Assembly: GCA_030605285.1 (NCBI GenBank)
Contig: JAUWIQ010000103.1
Location: forward strand, 1 to 6,968
DNA length: 6,968 nucleotides
DNA from: Planctomycetota bacterium
GTDB taxonomy: Bacteria; Planctomycetota; Planctomycetia; Pirellulales; UBA7805
Direction: 5' to 3'
The number at the start of each line of letters is the position of its first letter. The stretch's first letter is position 1. Below the pieces are notes generated by a model that was not told the DNA's origin, searched no databases, and worked only from the letters and a program-made list of their open reading frames with translations. Shown in pieces: positions 1 to 6,902 of this stretch. Position numbers and translations under genes: made by a program.

Positions 1-1712
1 AAGTCAAAATTGCCGTGTCCCGGCGGACTGGGAGCACTCCATTCCAAGCCATTGGCTCCCCAGGGATTCCGTCCCACTTTTTTACCGAAGAATATGCTGT
101 AGATAAAGTTCACCATAAAGACCGCCTGGGTAGCGACCATGCCAATTGCGCACCAGGTGATAAATTCATTCATCGGTTGCAGATTATGGAACACCGCATA
201 TTGGTAGGCATCTGCCAGACGGCGAGGAAAACCAACCACACCGAGAATATGCATCGGGAAAAATGTGCCGTTCAAAAAAACAAAGGTAAAAAAGAAATGG
301 ACTTTGCCCCATGACTCATTCATCATGCGCCCAAACATTTTTGGAAACCAAAAATAGATGGCCCCAAAGACTCCCATCGCAGTTCCTGCAAATAGGACGT
401 AGTGAAAGTGCGCGACGATGAAATAAGTGTCGTGAATAAAAATATCAACCGGCGTGGCGGCCATGAATATTCCCGAGAGTCCGCCAATAATAAACATCGA
501 GACGAACGATAAGGCAAAAAGCATTGGTGTGGTAAACAATAACTTGCCGCCCCAGATCGTGCCCAACCAATTAAACACCTTAATCGCACTGGGCAGCGCG
601 ATCATCATCGTGGCCACCATGAATGTCATTCCCAAAAAAGGATTCATTCCCGAGACAAACATGTGGTGGCCCCAGACCACAAAACCGAGGCCGGCAATAC
701 CCGAAATCGAATACACCATCGGCTTGTAACCAAATATCGGCTTTCTTGCAAAACAGCTGATGATGTCAGAGACCATCCCCATGGCGGGCAGGATCATGAT
801 GTAAACCGCCGGATGAGAATAAAACCAGAACAGGTGCTGCCATAAAAGCGGTTGACCACCCCCCGTTGCCGCCGCCATGTTATTGGCCGTTGCGCCATCC
901 GGCAGAAAAAAGCCTGTCCCTACCAACCGATCCGCCAACTGCATGAAGCCGGCCGCAGTGAGTACGGGCAGGGCAAATGCCTGCAGAAGGGCCGTGATAA
1001 ACATTGCCCAGATCGTCAACGGTAGCCGGAACATGGTCATTCCCGGTGCCCGCATTTGCAAGATCGTCGTCAAATAATTGATGGAACCCATCATCGACGA
1101 GATTCCCACAAGCGTCACACCAACCAGCCATAAGGTTTGCCCCGTCCCGCTCCCCGGTGCCGCCTCGGTTAAGACCGACAACGGCGGGTAGGAGGTCCAG
1201 CCTGCCGCCGGTCCGCCTCCTTCCACAAAAAAAGCTGCTGTCATCACAACAAATGCGGGCCACATGAACCAATAGCTCAACATATTGAGCGTTGGAAAAG
1301 CCATGTCATCGGCACCAATCATCAGCGGAATCAGGTAATTCCCAAAGGCACCTGCGAGAATCGGAATGATCACAAAGAAGATCATCACGGTGGCGTGCAT
1401 GGTGAACAGCATGGTGTAGAACTCGGGAGAGATCTGTCCTCCCTGCTCGGCAAAGAACAAATTTCCCAGGATGGGCATTCCTTGAATCCCAAACGGGGCA
1501 CCTTCTCCCCAGGGCCAGGCAACCTGCCAACGCACCGCCAGGGCCAAGAGGCCGCCCACCAGAAACCAAATCATAGTGGAAAATAAAAACTGCAGACCAA
1601 TGATTTTGTGGTCCCGGGAAAATACGTACGTGCCGATAAAATGCCCAATCCCATGCGACCTCACCGGGTCGTGTGACGCGTGCCCTTGATCCCGTGTCGA
1701 TGCAGTACTCAT
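1..1712 (-). CDS. coxA: Cytochrome c oxidase subunit I, A2-type (3' end cut by window edge)
   Basis: This is the catalytic subunit of an aa3/caa3-like haem-copper oxidase, a multi-span inner-membrane protein that reduces oxygen to water and pumps protons. The first 570 codons are present without a stop, ending in the family's C-terminal SPPGHGNFD stretch, so few residues should be missing. Visible ligands are His106 (low-spin haem), His300, His349 and His350 (CuB), and His435 and His437 (haem a3 and low-spin haem). Tyr304 is the cross-linked tyrosine position. D-channel entry residues Asn125, Asp136 and Asn143 and K-channel Lys378 are kept. Helix VI reads YSHPAVY instead of GHPEVY, so the usual channel glutamate is absent; this is the A2 signature. 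The ATG overlaps the subunit II stop as ATGA, and GAGAGG at 1725-1720 is a good ribosome site. The gene is certain; the A2 assignment is by motif. Confidence 0.97.
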   Translation of the reverse strand, partial: MSTASTRDQGHASHDPVRSHGIGHFIGTYVFSRDHKIIGLQFLFSTMIWFLVGGLLALAVRWQVAWPWGEGAPFGIQGMPILGNLFFAEQGGQISPEFYTMLFTMHATVMIFFVIIPILAGAFGNYLIPLMIGADDMAFPTLNMLSYWFMWPAFVVMTAAFFVEGGGPAAGWTSYPPLSVLTEAAPGSGTGQTLWLVGVTLVGISSMMGSINYLTTILQMRAPGMTMFRLPLTIWAMFITALLQAFALPVLTAAGFMQLADRLVGTGFFLPDGATANNMAAATGGGQPLLWQHLFWFYSHPAVYIMILPAMGMVSDIISCFARKPIFGYKPMVYSISGIAGLGFVVWGHHMFVSGMNPFLGMTFMVATMMIALPSAIKVFNWLGTIWGGKLLFTTPMLFALSFVSMFIIGGLSGIFMAATPVDIFIHDTYFIVAHFHYVLFAGTAMGVFGAIYFWFPKMFGRMMNESWGKVHFFFTFVFLNGTFFPMHILGVVGFPRRLADAYQYAVFHNLQPMNEFITWCAIGMVATQAVFMVNFIYSIFFGKKVGRNPWGANGLEWSAPSPPGHGNFD

Positions 1713-2503
1713 TGTTCATCCTCTCCCGGCGGCATGACCGACTGGTGCTGCTTTTGTTTGAGATCCGCAAGCCAGGCGTCAAATTCTTCTCGCGATTCGA
1801 TTTTGATATGCCCCTTCATCTTGTAATGCCCCCATCCACAAAGCTCCGCGCAGACCAGATCAAAGACACCCGTTTCCGTGGCTCTGAACCAGACGGGAAT
1901 CTTCATCCCGGGCACTGCGTCCTGCTTTACGCGCAGATTCGGCAGGAAGAAATCGTGCAACACGTCCGCACTCTTTAGCTCCACCAGGATGTCCTCATTC
2001 ACTGGAACGTGAAGCACGTTGACCGAATACAAATCATCGGGCGTATCGAAGTTGCCATCCTCCCCGGGGTACCTCAGTCGCCATTCGAACTGGCGTCCTG
2101 TCACCTCGACACGCAACCCCGGATTATTCGGCTCCCGGACTTTCGTCTCGGCCCAGGCATTCATCTGGTAGATCGCGATGAACAGCAAGGTCGCCGCAGG
2201 AATGACCGTCCAGACCACCTCAAGATTATGGCTGCCGTGGATGAATTTCACTTGTTTTTTATTCGTGTGCGCCTCATAGCGCCACATGAACCACGCCAGG
2301 GCAACCTCCGTACCGATGAACACAATTCCGGTAAGCCAGAGAATCACCATGAACAGGCTGTCAATAATGTGCCCGTACTCAGAAACATCACGTGGAAACC
2401 AGTGTTGCAATAGCGGCCAGCTCTGGCTGTCCGCAGACACCCAGAAGAGCCCCGCACCGAGTACGGGCACTAAGAAAAATAACCAGCTCCAGTATTTGGC
2501 CAC
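1709..2503 (-). CDS. coxB: Cytochrome c oxidase subunit II with CuA centre
   Basis: This subunit takes electrons from a soluble or anchored donor through the binuclear CuA site and passes them to subunit I. In the 264-residue form there are three hydrophobic segments (about 4-22, 47-76 and 94-114), then the periplasmic cupredoxin domain. CuA ligands are His183, Cys218, Glu220 (backbone), Cys222, His226 and Met229, in CAELCGWGHYKM. The membrane-proximal HGSHNLEVVWTVIP stretch is typical. No cytochrome c domain is fused at the C-terminus, so the donor is a separate protein. I chose the GTG at 2503 because GGAGAG at 2515-2510 lies six bases upstream; an in-frame GTG at 2533 would add ten residues without a better site. 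The stop is TGA and overlaps the coxA start by four bases, implying translational coupling. Confidence 0.96.
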   Translation of the reverse strand: MAKYWSWLFFLVPVLGAGLFWVSADSQSWPLLQHWFPRDVSEYGHIIDSLFMVILWLTGIVFIGTEVALAWFMWRYEAHTNKKQVKFIHGSHNLEVVWTVIPAATLLFIAIYQMNAWAETKVREPNNPGLRVEVTGRQFEWRLRYPGEDGNFDTPDDLYSVNVLHVPVNEDILVELKSADVLHDFFLPNLRVKQDAVPGMKIPVWFRATETGVFDLVCAELCGWGHYKMKGHIKIESREEFDAWLADLKQKQHQSVMPPGEDEQ

Positions 2504-2661
2504 CTTTATCTCTCCACCAACTTCTCTCAGCACCCAGAAACAGCCCCTGAGATCCTCTTCTCGACAGGCCGCATCTCGCTGCTGAATACAGAACCCATTA
2601 CGCTTTCTATTCCCTTGATCGCGTCTGGGGCGATAAAATTATTTCTACTGATTCTCCGTAC
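2504..2661 (-). other. Gap between the cytochrome c gene and coxB
   Basis: This is the longest gap inside the cluster, about 158 bases. It contains the coxB ribosome site and an A+T-rich stretch after the cytochrome stop (around 2635-2650). I see no convincing terminator, promoter or small gene, so read-through from the cytochrome gene into coxB is possible but not shown. Confidence 0.4.
2510..2515 (-). promoter_or_regulatory. Ribosome binding site deciding the coxB start
   Basis: The minus strand reads GGAGAG followed by ATAAAG and then GTG. This spacing supports starting subunit II at 2503. The resulting N-terminus, MAKYWSWLFFLV, leads directly into the first hydrophobic segment. Confidence 0.6.
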
Positions 2662-4038
2662 TCACCTTGGCGTAAATTGGGATCCCTCGCGTTGTACTGG
2701 TCCCTTGCTGAGCTGCTCATAGGGGAGTGAAAGCACATAACTCACCACATCCCATATCTGGCTCCGCGGAATACTACCGCCCGCTTCCTTGTCGGGAACC
2801 GCATCACCTTCAATTCCTCGCACGGTCCCCTGAGCCGGCATCGGACCGCCGTTGATTCCTGAATAAATTCTGCGGTAGATATCAATCGGCCGCCGCCCAC
2901 CTCGATACACACCCAGTCGCAGGGTGCGAGGATGGACAGTTCTGGGCTGGAGTGCGGCAACTTCCAGAAACTGATGCACCACCTGGACTATTTCCTCAGG
3001 ATCATCATTATTCGTGTTGAGATCCTCCCGCCACTTGAACCAGATACTGTATTTATCCTGCTGGCCATCACCCTGGGCCGAATCACCATGGCAACTGTTA
3101 CACTGCAGATTCTTTGAATAAAACAACGCCTCACCGCGGTTAATCGCTGCGGTGAGCTGCTCTGGATTCGGGTCAAGAAAGTTGATCGGCGGCGTCACCG
3201 GATAGATGATCTGAGCCGGCGCATCGAGCCACTGAGCCACGACCGAGGCCACAATATTCTCGTCCTCCGGTTCCTCTTCGGGAATCCCCTCCTCATCCAA
3301 CGCCAGGGGAAAGCCCCCTGCAATTTCCGTAATTGCACCGGGCATTTCACCCTCGGCAGCAACGTGTTCGATTAATTTAATTTCCGTTTCACCCCGTACG
3401 CTTAAATAGCGGACGTATTCCACGAGGGCTTCGATCTCATTATCCGGAAGCAACTTAAACGAGGGCATCGAGGTCCCGGGGACCCCATTGACCAGGACGC
3501 GTTTGAGATCGTCGTGCGTTGACTTGGCTGCACCAAAGGTTGATTTATACTTAAACACACCCTGACGATAATCCCGTGGATAGGGATTGAGGAATGGTGC
3601 CGTTGGCCCATCACCGCCACCGGTGATTCCGTGTCAGTGAGCACAATGCAAGCGATAGAGGCCATGCTGATTACCCTCCGCATCGCGATACGTTCTCCCG
3701 GCCGCAATTTTCAATTTCTCAACATCGAAGCCAAAAACTTTCAGTGGGCTCGGAGCCGCCACGATTTCTGGATCGCCGGGAAATGGATTGACGGGGTGGT
3801 CCGGGCTCCCAAACAAGGCCAACAGTGTCTCCGCAATGACCTGCTGCTGATCTTCTGTCACAGGTTCGTCTACGTCCTGCTCGATTTCAATCTCCACCAA
3901 ATTGGCGCGGAAATAGGGTATCTCGTTGGAACAGCCCCCCAGGAATGCCATCGCAAACAACAGGCTCGCGCAGCAGCAGCAGCAGACCTGGACACTTTCC
4001 AAGGGAAATCGACTCAGTTTGTAGAACGATCGAATCAT
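2662..4038 (-). CDS. Di-haem cytochrome c lipoprotein with in-frame TGA at the first haem site (candidate selenoprotein)
   Basis: A probable electron carrier, exported and lipid-anchored, for the oxidase encoded just downstream. Read through one TGA, it has 458 residues: a lipoprotein signal with lipobox LGGC (Cys36), a spacer, haem domain 1 with C132-A-H-[TGA135]-H136 and likely axial Met191 (SMPSF), an acidic linker (about 248-261), and haem domain 2 with C313-N-S-C-H317 and likely axial Met400 (GPMPA). The sequence after the TGA, HGITGGGDGPTAPF, is ordinary class I cytochrome c continuation, and both halves share one frame. The TGA replaces the second haem cysteine, so selenocysteine is the natural proposal. 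A mutation or sequence error from TGC or TGT is the alternative; without readthrough only a haemless 134-residue lipoprotein is made. The real stop is also TGA. An in-frame ATG at 4089 would overlap the upstream gene; 4038 gives a cleaner signal peptide, though neither has a strong ribosome site. It lies 19 bases after the upstream gene. Confidence 0.85.
3600..3623 (-). promoter_or_regulatory. Candidate bacterial SECIS hairpin just after the TGA
   Basis: Counting bases after the TGA, 11-18 (CCGGTGGC) pair with 27-34 (GCCAACGG): four pairs next to the loop, one G-A mismatch, then three more pairs. The 8-base loop is GGTGATGG, so G occupies its first two positions, followed by U, as bacterial SelB-binding loops require. 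The first loop G is the 19th base after the TGA, matching my recollection of E. coli fdhF. Caution: the same bases encode a conserved glycine-rich GGGDGP stretch, and a rival perfect 6-bp hairpin (ATCACC with GGTGAT, bases 7-24) is possible. Confidence 0.45.
3634..3636 (-). other. In-frame TGA, candidate selenocysteine codon
   Basis: The codons read TGT GCT CAC TGA CAC, so the TGA stands where the second cysteine of CXXCH belongs. Upstream and downstream are open in the same frame with matching cytochrome c homology. A TGA aligned with a redox- or metal-site cysteine is the classic sign of selenocysteine, but one base change from a cysteine codon would look the same. No selenocysteine machinery genes (selA, selB, selC, selD) are in this window. 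Confidence 0.6.
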
Positions 4039-4057
4039 TGCGCTCGCGTTGAGATTT

Positions 4058-4978
4058 TCACTGGACCGCCGCTGCAGGTATCTCGACATCCAACATCACG
4101 GTCTCGTTGGGTTTTAATTTCAGCGGGATCCGCCCGCGCTTCCAGGTGATTGTTTCGCCGTTGACCTTAATATTCTTAAAGTTCTTTCCTAGCTTTTCTT
4201 GCCATGCCTGCAGTGACAAATCGATACCCGCCGGCAAATTCGCAATTTCGAAGGTTCCATCTTTTCCCGTCTTCGCAAAATAACCGTTGTCCCGGGGCAG
4301 CAAGTACGCTTTCATCCACGGGTGGACCGCACAACTGACACTAATCGGCTCTTTCTCTTCTTTCCCCGGGGTGTAGCTGATGGAACTTCCCGGGGGAATG
4401 TTTTCATTGATCGAGCGGGCCCGCTTTGCCTGAATTTGCGTATTGTGTGAAACCGAATCACTATTTTTTACTTCCAGCGTTTGTGTTGAGAGGACTGGCA
4501 GCACATGGGAACGGTAACGACAGACTTTCTGGTCGTAAAAGATTTTATCTGTCTTACCACCCTTTGCATCCTCGTGAACATCCTCCCCGCGAAGGTCCAA
4601 CGCGTAGAACAGGACATTGGCAATGCCCCCAGTGGCGGAATCGACCTCCACGGTTTCGGCGCGCACAACGGCACCCCCCGGCTGACAGACCGCCCGATCC
4701 TTATTGATATTCAAAGGTCGGTTCGGAGGCACATCACCAACCACGCGAATACGGCCTTTGAGCGTTCCCCAGCCGCTCCGCTCTTGAACCTTGACCTGCT
4801 CGACGGTCGCACTACCCGACTCCGCATCTGCCAGGGCGATTCGCATTTGCTTGGCGGCCTGCTCATTGGGTATCGCCCCGCGCAGCGACTCGCGCTGGCA
4901 ACCCGCCGCGAGCAGGACGCAGAATATCAGCAAACTTAATCTTAGATGCCTTCTTTGGATCACAAGCCACAACCTCAT
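4058..4978 (-). CDS. Cupredoxin-like / carboxypeptidase-regulatory-like lipoprotein (third paralogue)
   Basis: This 306-residue protein has an N-terminal signal ending in a lipobox (LAAGC, Cys27), so it should be lipid-anchored outside the inner membrane. Residues about 70-228 form a cupredoxin-like unit with His178 (in NSDSVSHNTQ), Cys216, His219 and Met222 (CAVHPWM), a set that resembles type 1 copper ligands. Cys98 and Cys153 match a cysteine pair kept in the two upstream paralogues. Residues about 232-300 (GYFAKTGKDGTFEIANLPAG) form a beta-rich carboxypeptidase-regulatory-like segment. Such proteins are often labelled methylamine utilization protein by similarity, but nothing here points to methylamine. 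It is the only one of the three with a lipobox and has a longer N-terminal linker. It lies 41 bases after its paralogue and 19 before the cytochrome c gene. Start ATG 4978 has no strong ribosome site. Copper binding and an electron-transfer or oxidase-assembly role are inferred. Confidence 0.85.
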   Translation of the reverse strand: MRLWLVIQRRHLRLSLLIFCVLLAAGCQRESLRGAIPNEQAAKQMRIALADAESGSATVEQVKVQERSGWGTLKGRIRVVGDVPPNRPLNINKDRAVCQPGGAVVRAETVEVDSATGGIANVLFYALDLRGEDVHEDAKGGKTDKIFYDQKVCRYRSHVLPVLSTQTLEVKNSDSVSHNTQIQAKRARSINENIPPGSSISYTPGKEEKEPISVSCAVHPWMKAYLLPRDNGYFAKTGKDGTFEIANLPAGIDLSLQAWQEKLGKNFKNIKVNGETITWKRGRIPLKLKPNETVMLDVEIPAAAVQ

Positions 4979-5019
4979 TTCTTACGTAGCGGTTGCCGAC
5001 TGGGCAACCTACCTTCCTC

Positions 5020-5814
5020 TCAATCAAACTCCTTGGGGCTGACTCGCAGCTCTCCCAGATCGCTACCGCCCTCATCGACTTGGGTCTTGAAGCGCCCCCG
5101 CCTCCACTTCACTGCCTTGCCCTCTCGGGTCACCTCCTTAATCTGCTTGGACTTTGGATGATAGACTTGAAATTCAATTTCCCGATCGGTGGGTAAACCG
5201 TTGATTTCGAAGTTTCCATTCGCATCGGTCACGGCAACATAGGGCGTGTCCTGGACCAAAAGATACGACTTCATCCAGGGGTGGATACTACAGGAAACAT
5301 CCACAGGATAACGCTCGGCCTTACGCGGCTTCAATTCCTTGACTCCACCCACTGCAATGCCCTCATTGAAAGGACTGTTGGCACTAAAACTGATCTGGGT
5401 GTTGTGGGCCGTCGGATCGGAGTTTTTGACCTTGAGGGTGTCTCCAGGCCGCATCGTCGCGACATGCGGCTCGAAACGACAGCCCTTATTATCCAGTTCC
5501 ACCGTGCCCCCCTTGGCGGCCCCCTCGAGCTCCGGAAGATTTTTTGTGCGGGCCCAGAGAATCACATCGGCAATCCCCCCATCTTCCGAAACCACCAACT
5601 GTCCATTCTGAAGACCCAACGCACCGCAGATTTCTTTGTCCTTGGTTACCAAGACCTTCTTGCGCTCGGGAGGTTCGCCATCGTAGACAAATCGCCCTCG
5701 CAAGGTACCGCGGGACTCCGCAGCCAACAGGGCCGCAGCTGTGCCCATGCCGAACAGCAGGAGAATCATCACCCCTAAAACAAATCGGGGGTTCAGCAAA
5801 AGTTGTCTCTGCAT
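5020..5814 (-). CDS. Exported cupredoxin-like / carboxypeptidase-regulatory-like protein (second paralogue)
   Basis: This 264-residue protein starts with a signal peptide (hydrophobic core about 11-32, likely cleavage near AAES) and is probably periplasmic. The cupredoxin-like part has His137 (NSDPTAHNTQ), Cys175, His178 and Met181 (CSIHPWM). Cys63 and Cys112 (GCRFEPH) are shared with the neighbours and might form a disulfide. The C-terminal part (YVAVTDANGNFEINGLP, about 192-264) is a carboxypeptidase-regulatory-like beta segment ending in LRVSPKEFD, nearly the same ending as the first paralogue (LLSPKELQ). I chose ATG 5814 because TGAGG lies nine bases upstream; an ATG at 5832 adds six residues but has AGG touching the start. 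The stop is TGA. It is probably a copper protein serving the respiratory cluster; the exact role is unknown. Confidence 0.86.
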   Translation of the reverse strand: MQRQLLLNPRFVLGVMILLLFGMGTAAALLAAESRGTLRGRFVYDGEPPERKKVLVTKDKEICGALGLQNGQLVVSEDGGIADVILWARTKNLPELEGAAKGGTVELDNKGCRFEPHVATMRPGDTLKVKNSDPTAHNTQISFSANSPFNEGIAVGGVKELKPRKAERYPVDVSCSIHPWMKSYLLVQDTPYVAVTDANGNFEINGLPTDREIEFQVYHPKSKQIKEVTREGKAVKWRRGRFKTQVDEGGSDLGELRVSPKEFD

Positions 5815-5889
5815 TGTCTCGTACCTCAACATCCTAGGCCTCGCTTCATTAAAGGCCGCTCACCCATTCGTCACCGAGTGAATCAAAAA

Positions 5890-6705
5890 CTACTGCAACT
5901 CTTTCGGACTGAGTAAAATATCCCCCAGGTCGTTCTCGCCTTCCTGGATCGTGTATTCAAACTGGCCGCGCTTCCATTTTTCTTCTTTGCCTGCGACCTT
6001 CGGGCTCATGATATAACCGCTCGGCGCATGCCATGTCTTAAATTCAAGTTTGGTGCCCGCAGGAAGATTAGCAATTTCGAATGTGCCATCCGGATTGGAA
6101 ATTGCCACGTAAGGCGTCTCTTTAACGAGGACCCACGACTTCATCCAGCCGTGCGAGCCACACGAGAGGGGCACCCCGAGCCGTTCTTCCGCGGTGAACA
6201 CCTTATCGACTGAATTAGCAGGGGGAAGATTGTCGTTGAAGGGTGTGTTTTTACGAAAACTCCCTCCATTGACATTGTGACTCACCGGATCAGAGTTCGT
6301 CAGCCGCAAGGTTTGCCCCACACGTACGGCGGCAAAATGCGGCTCAAAACGGCAATGCTTGTTGTCCATCACGATGGTCTCTTGACTGTTTTTTTCGTAG
6401 TCGGGATGGGGAGCCACCCCTTTGGTCACAAGCCACACACCCACGTTGGCAACACCCCCCTCGGGATCCACAATCAGGCTCTCGACCAAAGGATGTTCTT
6501 TTTTACAGACTTCACCGTCTTTATCGACGTTGCACTTCGGCTGCTTGGGAATCTCACCCTCGTAGACAAAGCGGCCCTTGAGGCTGCCCCAGGACTCGGC
6601 ATGGGTGGATTCCGCCCAACCTGCCATGCTGGCCAGAATCGCAAACAGGGCGACCCAACGGAAACGCCGCCTAAGGAAACCAAAGCCAACGTCGACGGAA
6701 ACCAT
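5890..6705 (-). CDS. Exported cupredoxin-like / carboxypeptidase-regulatory-like protein (first paralogue)
   Basis: This 271-residue protein has a signal peptide with an arginine-rich n-region (LRRRFR, 11-16) and a hydrophobic core about 17-31, with likely cleavage near THA-ES. The cupredoxin-like part has His143 (NSDPVSHNVN), Cys182, His185 and Met188, here in CGSHGWM rather than CxxHPWM. Cys67 and Cys118 (HCRFEPH) match conserved cysteines of the other two copies. The C-terminal regulatory-like segment (YVAISNPDGTFEIANLPAG) starts at about 199. I chose ATG 6705 because GAGAGGTGA sits five bases upstream; in-frame starts further upstream, to 6765, would put extra residues before the signal. 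The stop is TAG, 75 bases before the next start. As first complete gene it probably follows the operon promoter. Copper binding and a role with the oxidase are inferred from motif and context. Confidence 0.86.
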   Translation of the reverse strand: MVSVDVGFGFLRRRFRWVALFAILASMAGWAESTHAESWGSLKGRFVYEGEIPKQPKCNVDKDGEVCKKEHPLVESLIVDPEGGVANVGVWLVTKGVAPHPDYEKNSQETIVMDNKHCRFEPHFAAVRVGQTLRLTNSDPVSHNVNGGSFRKNTPFNDNLPPANSVDKVFTAEERLGVPLSCGSHGWMKSWVLVKETPYVAISNPDGTFEIANLPAGTKLEFKTWHAPSGYIMSPKVAGKEEKWKRGQFEYTIQEGENDLGDILLSPKELQ

Positions 6706-6902
6706 GTTTGTCACCTCTCGGTTGCTCATCCTATTAATCCCCGCACCGCTCGGTCCTCGCACCACAACGGTGGGCTGCTAAAAGGACCTACCCTTACAAA
6801 TATACGCGTGCTCTGCTGCCAAAACTATTGCCGAAAAACCTCTTAAAACCCTTGTTTTTATCTGCGATCCGCCTCATTCTCTGTTGCTGGGTCAATCGCG
6901 AG
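6706..6902 (-). other. Leader region before the operon, promoter not resolved
   Basis: About 200 bases lie between the possible upstream stop and the first complete gene. The stretch around 6790-6850 is A+T-richer than the genes and has a TATATT near 6800, so a promoter is likely here. I could not find a -35/-10 pair with acceptable spacing and see no clear terminator or riboswitch. Confidence 0.3.
6711..6719 (-). promoter_or_regulatory. Ribosome binding site deciding the start of the first paralogue
   Basis: The minus strand reads GAGAGGTGA, then CAAAC, then ATG. It is the strongest Shine-Dalgarno match in the window and favours 6705 over the upstream starts at 6729 and 6765. Confidence 0.65.

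Noticed and set aside
640..646. Apparent frameshift in coxA at a run of A bases
   Set aside because: Recounting gives six A bases in the run, which keeps NPFLGMTF in frame; the gene is intact to the window edge.
880..1272. 130-codon open frame on the minus strand inside coxA
   Set aside because: It overlaps the conserved coxA frame, has no recognisable motifs and is low in the hydrophobic pattern seen in the true frame.
2526..2551. Inverted repeat CTCAG/CTGAG before coxB as a terminator or regulator
   Set aside because: It has only five pairs around a 16-base loop, no T-tract, and inner bases that do not pair well.
3556..3558. GTG as the start of a separate mono-haem cytochrome gene (3558-2662)
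   Set aside because: The preceding 25 codons back to the TGA encode typical haem-domain sequence (HGITGGGDGP and beyond) in the same frame, and a start here would give no signal peptide and half a domain.
5826..5846. GGCCT/AGGCC inverted repeat between the first and second paralogues
   Set aside because: A 5-bp stem with an 11-base loop and no T-run is too weak to call an attenuator or terminator.
6790..6830. Sigma-54-like promoter around TTTTGGCAGC ahead of the operon, or sigma-70 with TATATT
   Set aside because: The GG-to-GC spacing is one base too long for sigma-54, and TTGGCA to TATATT is only 12 bases, too short for sigma-70.
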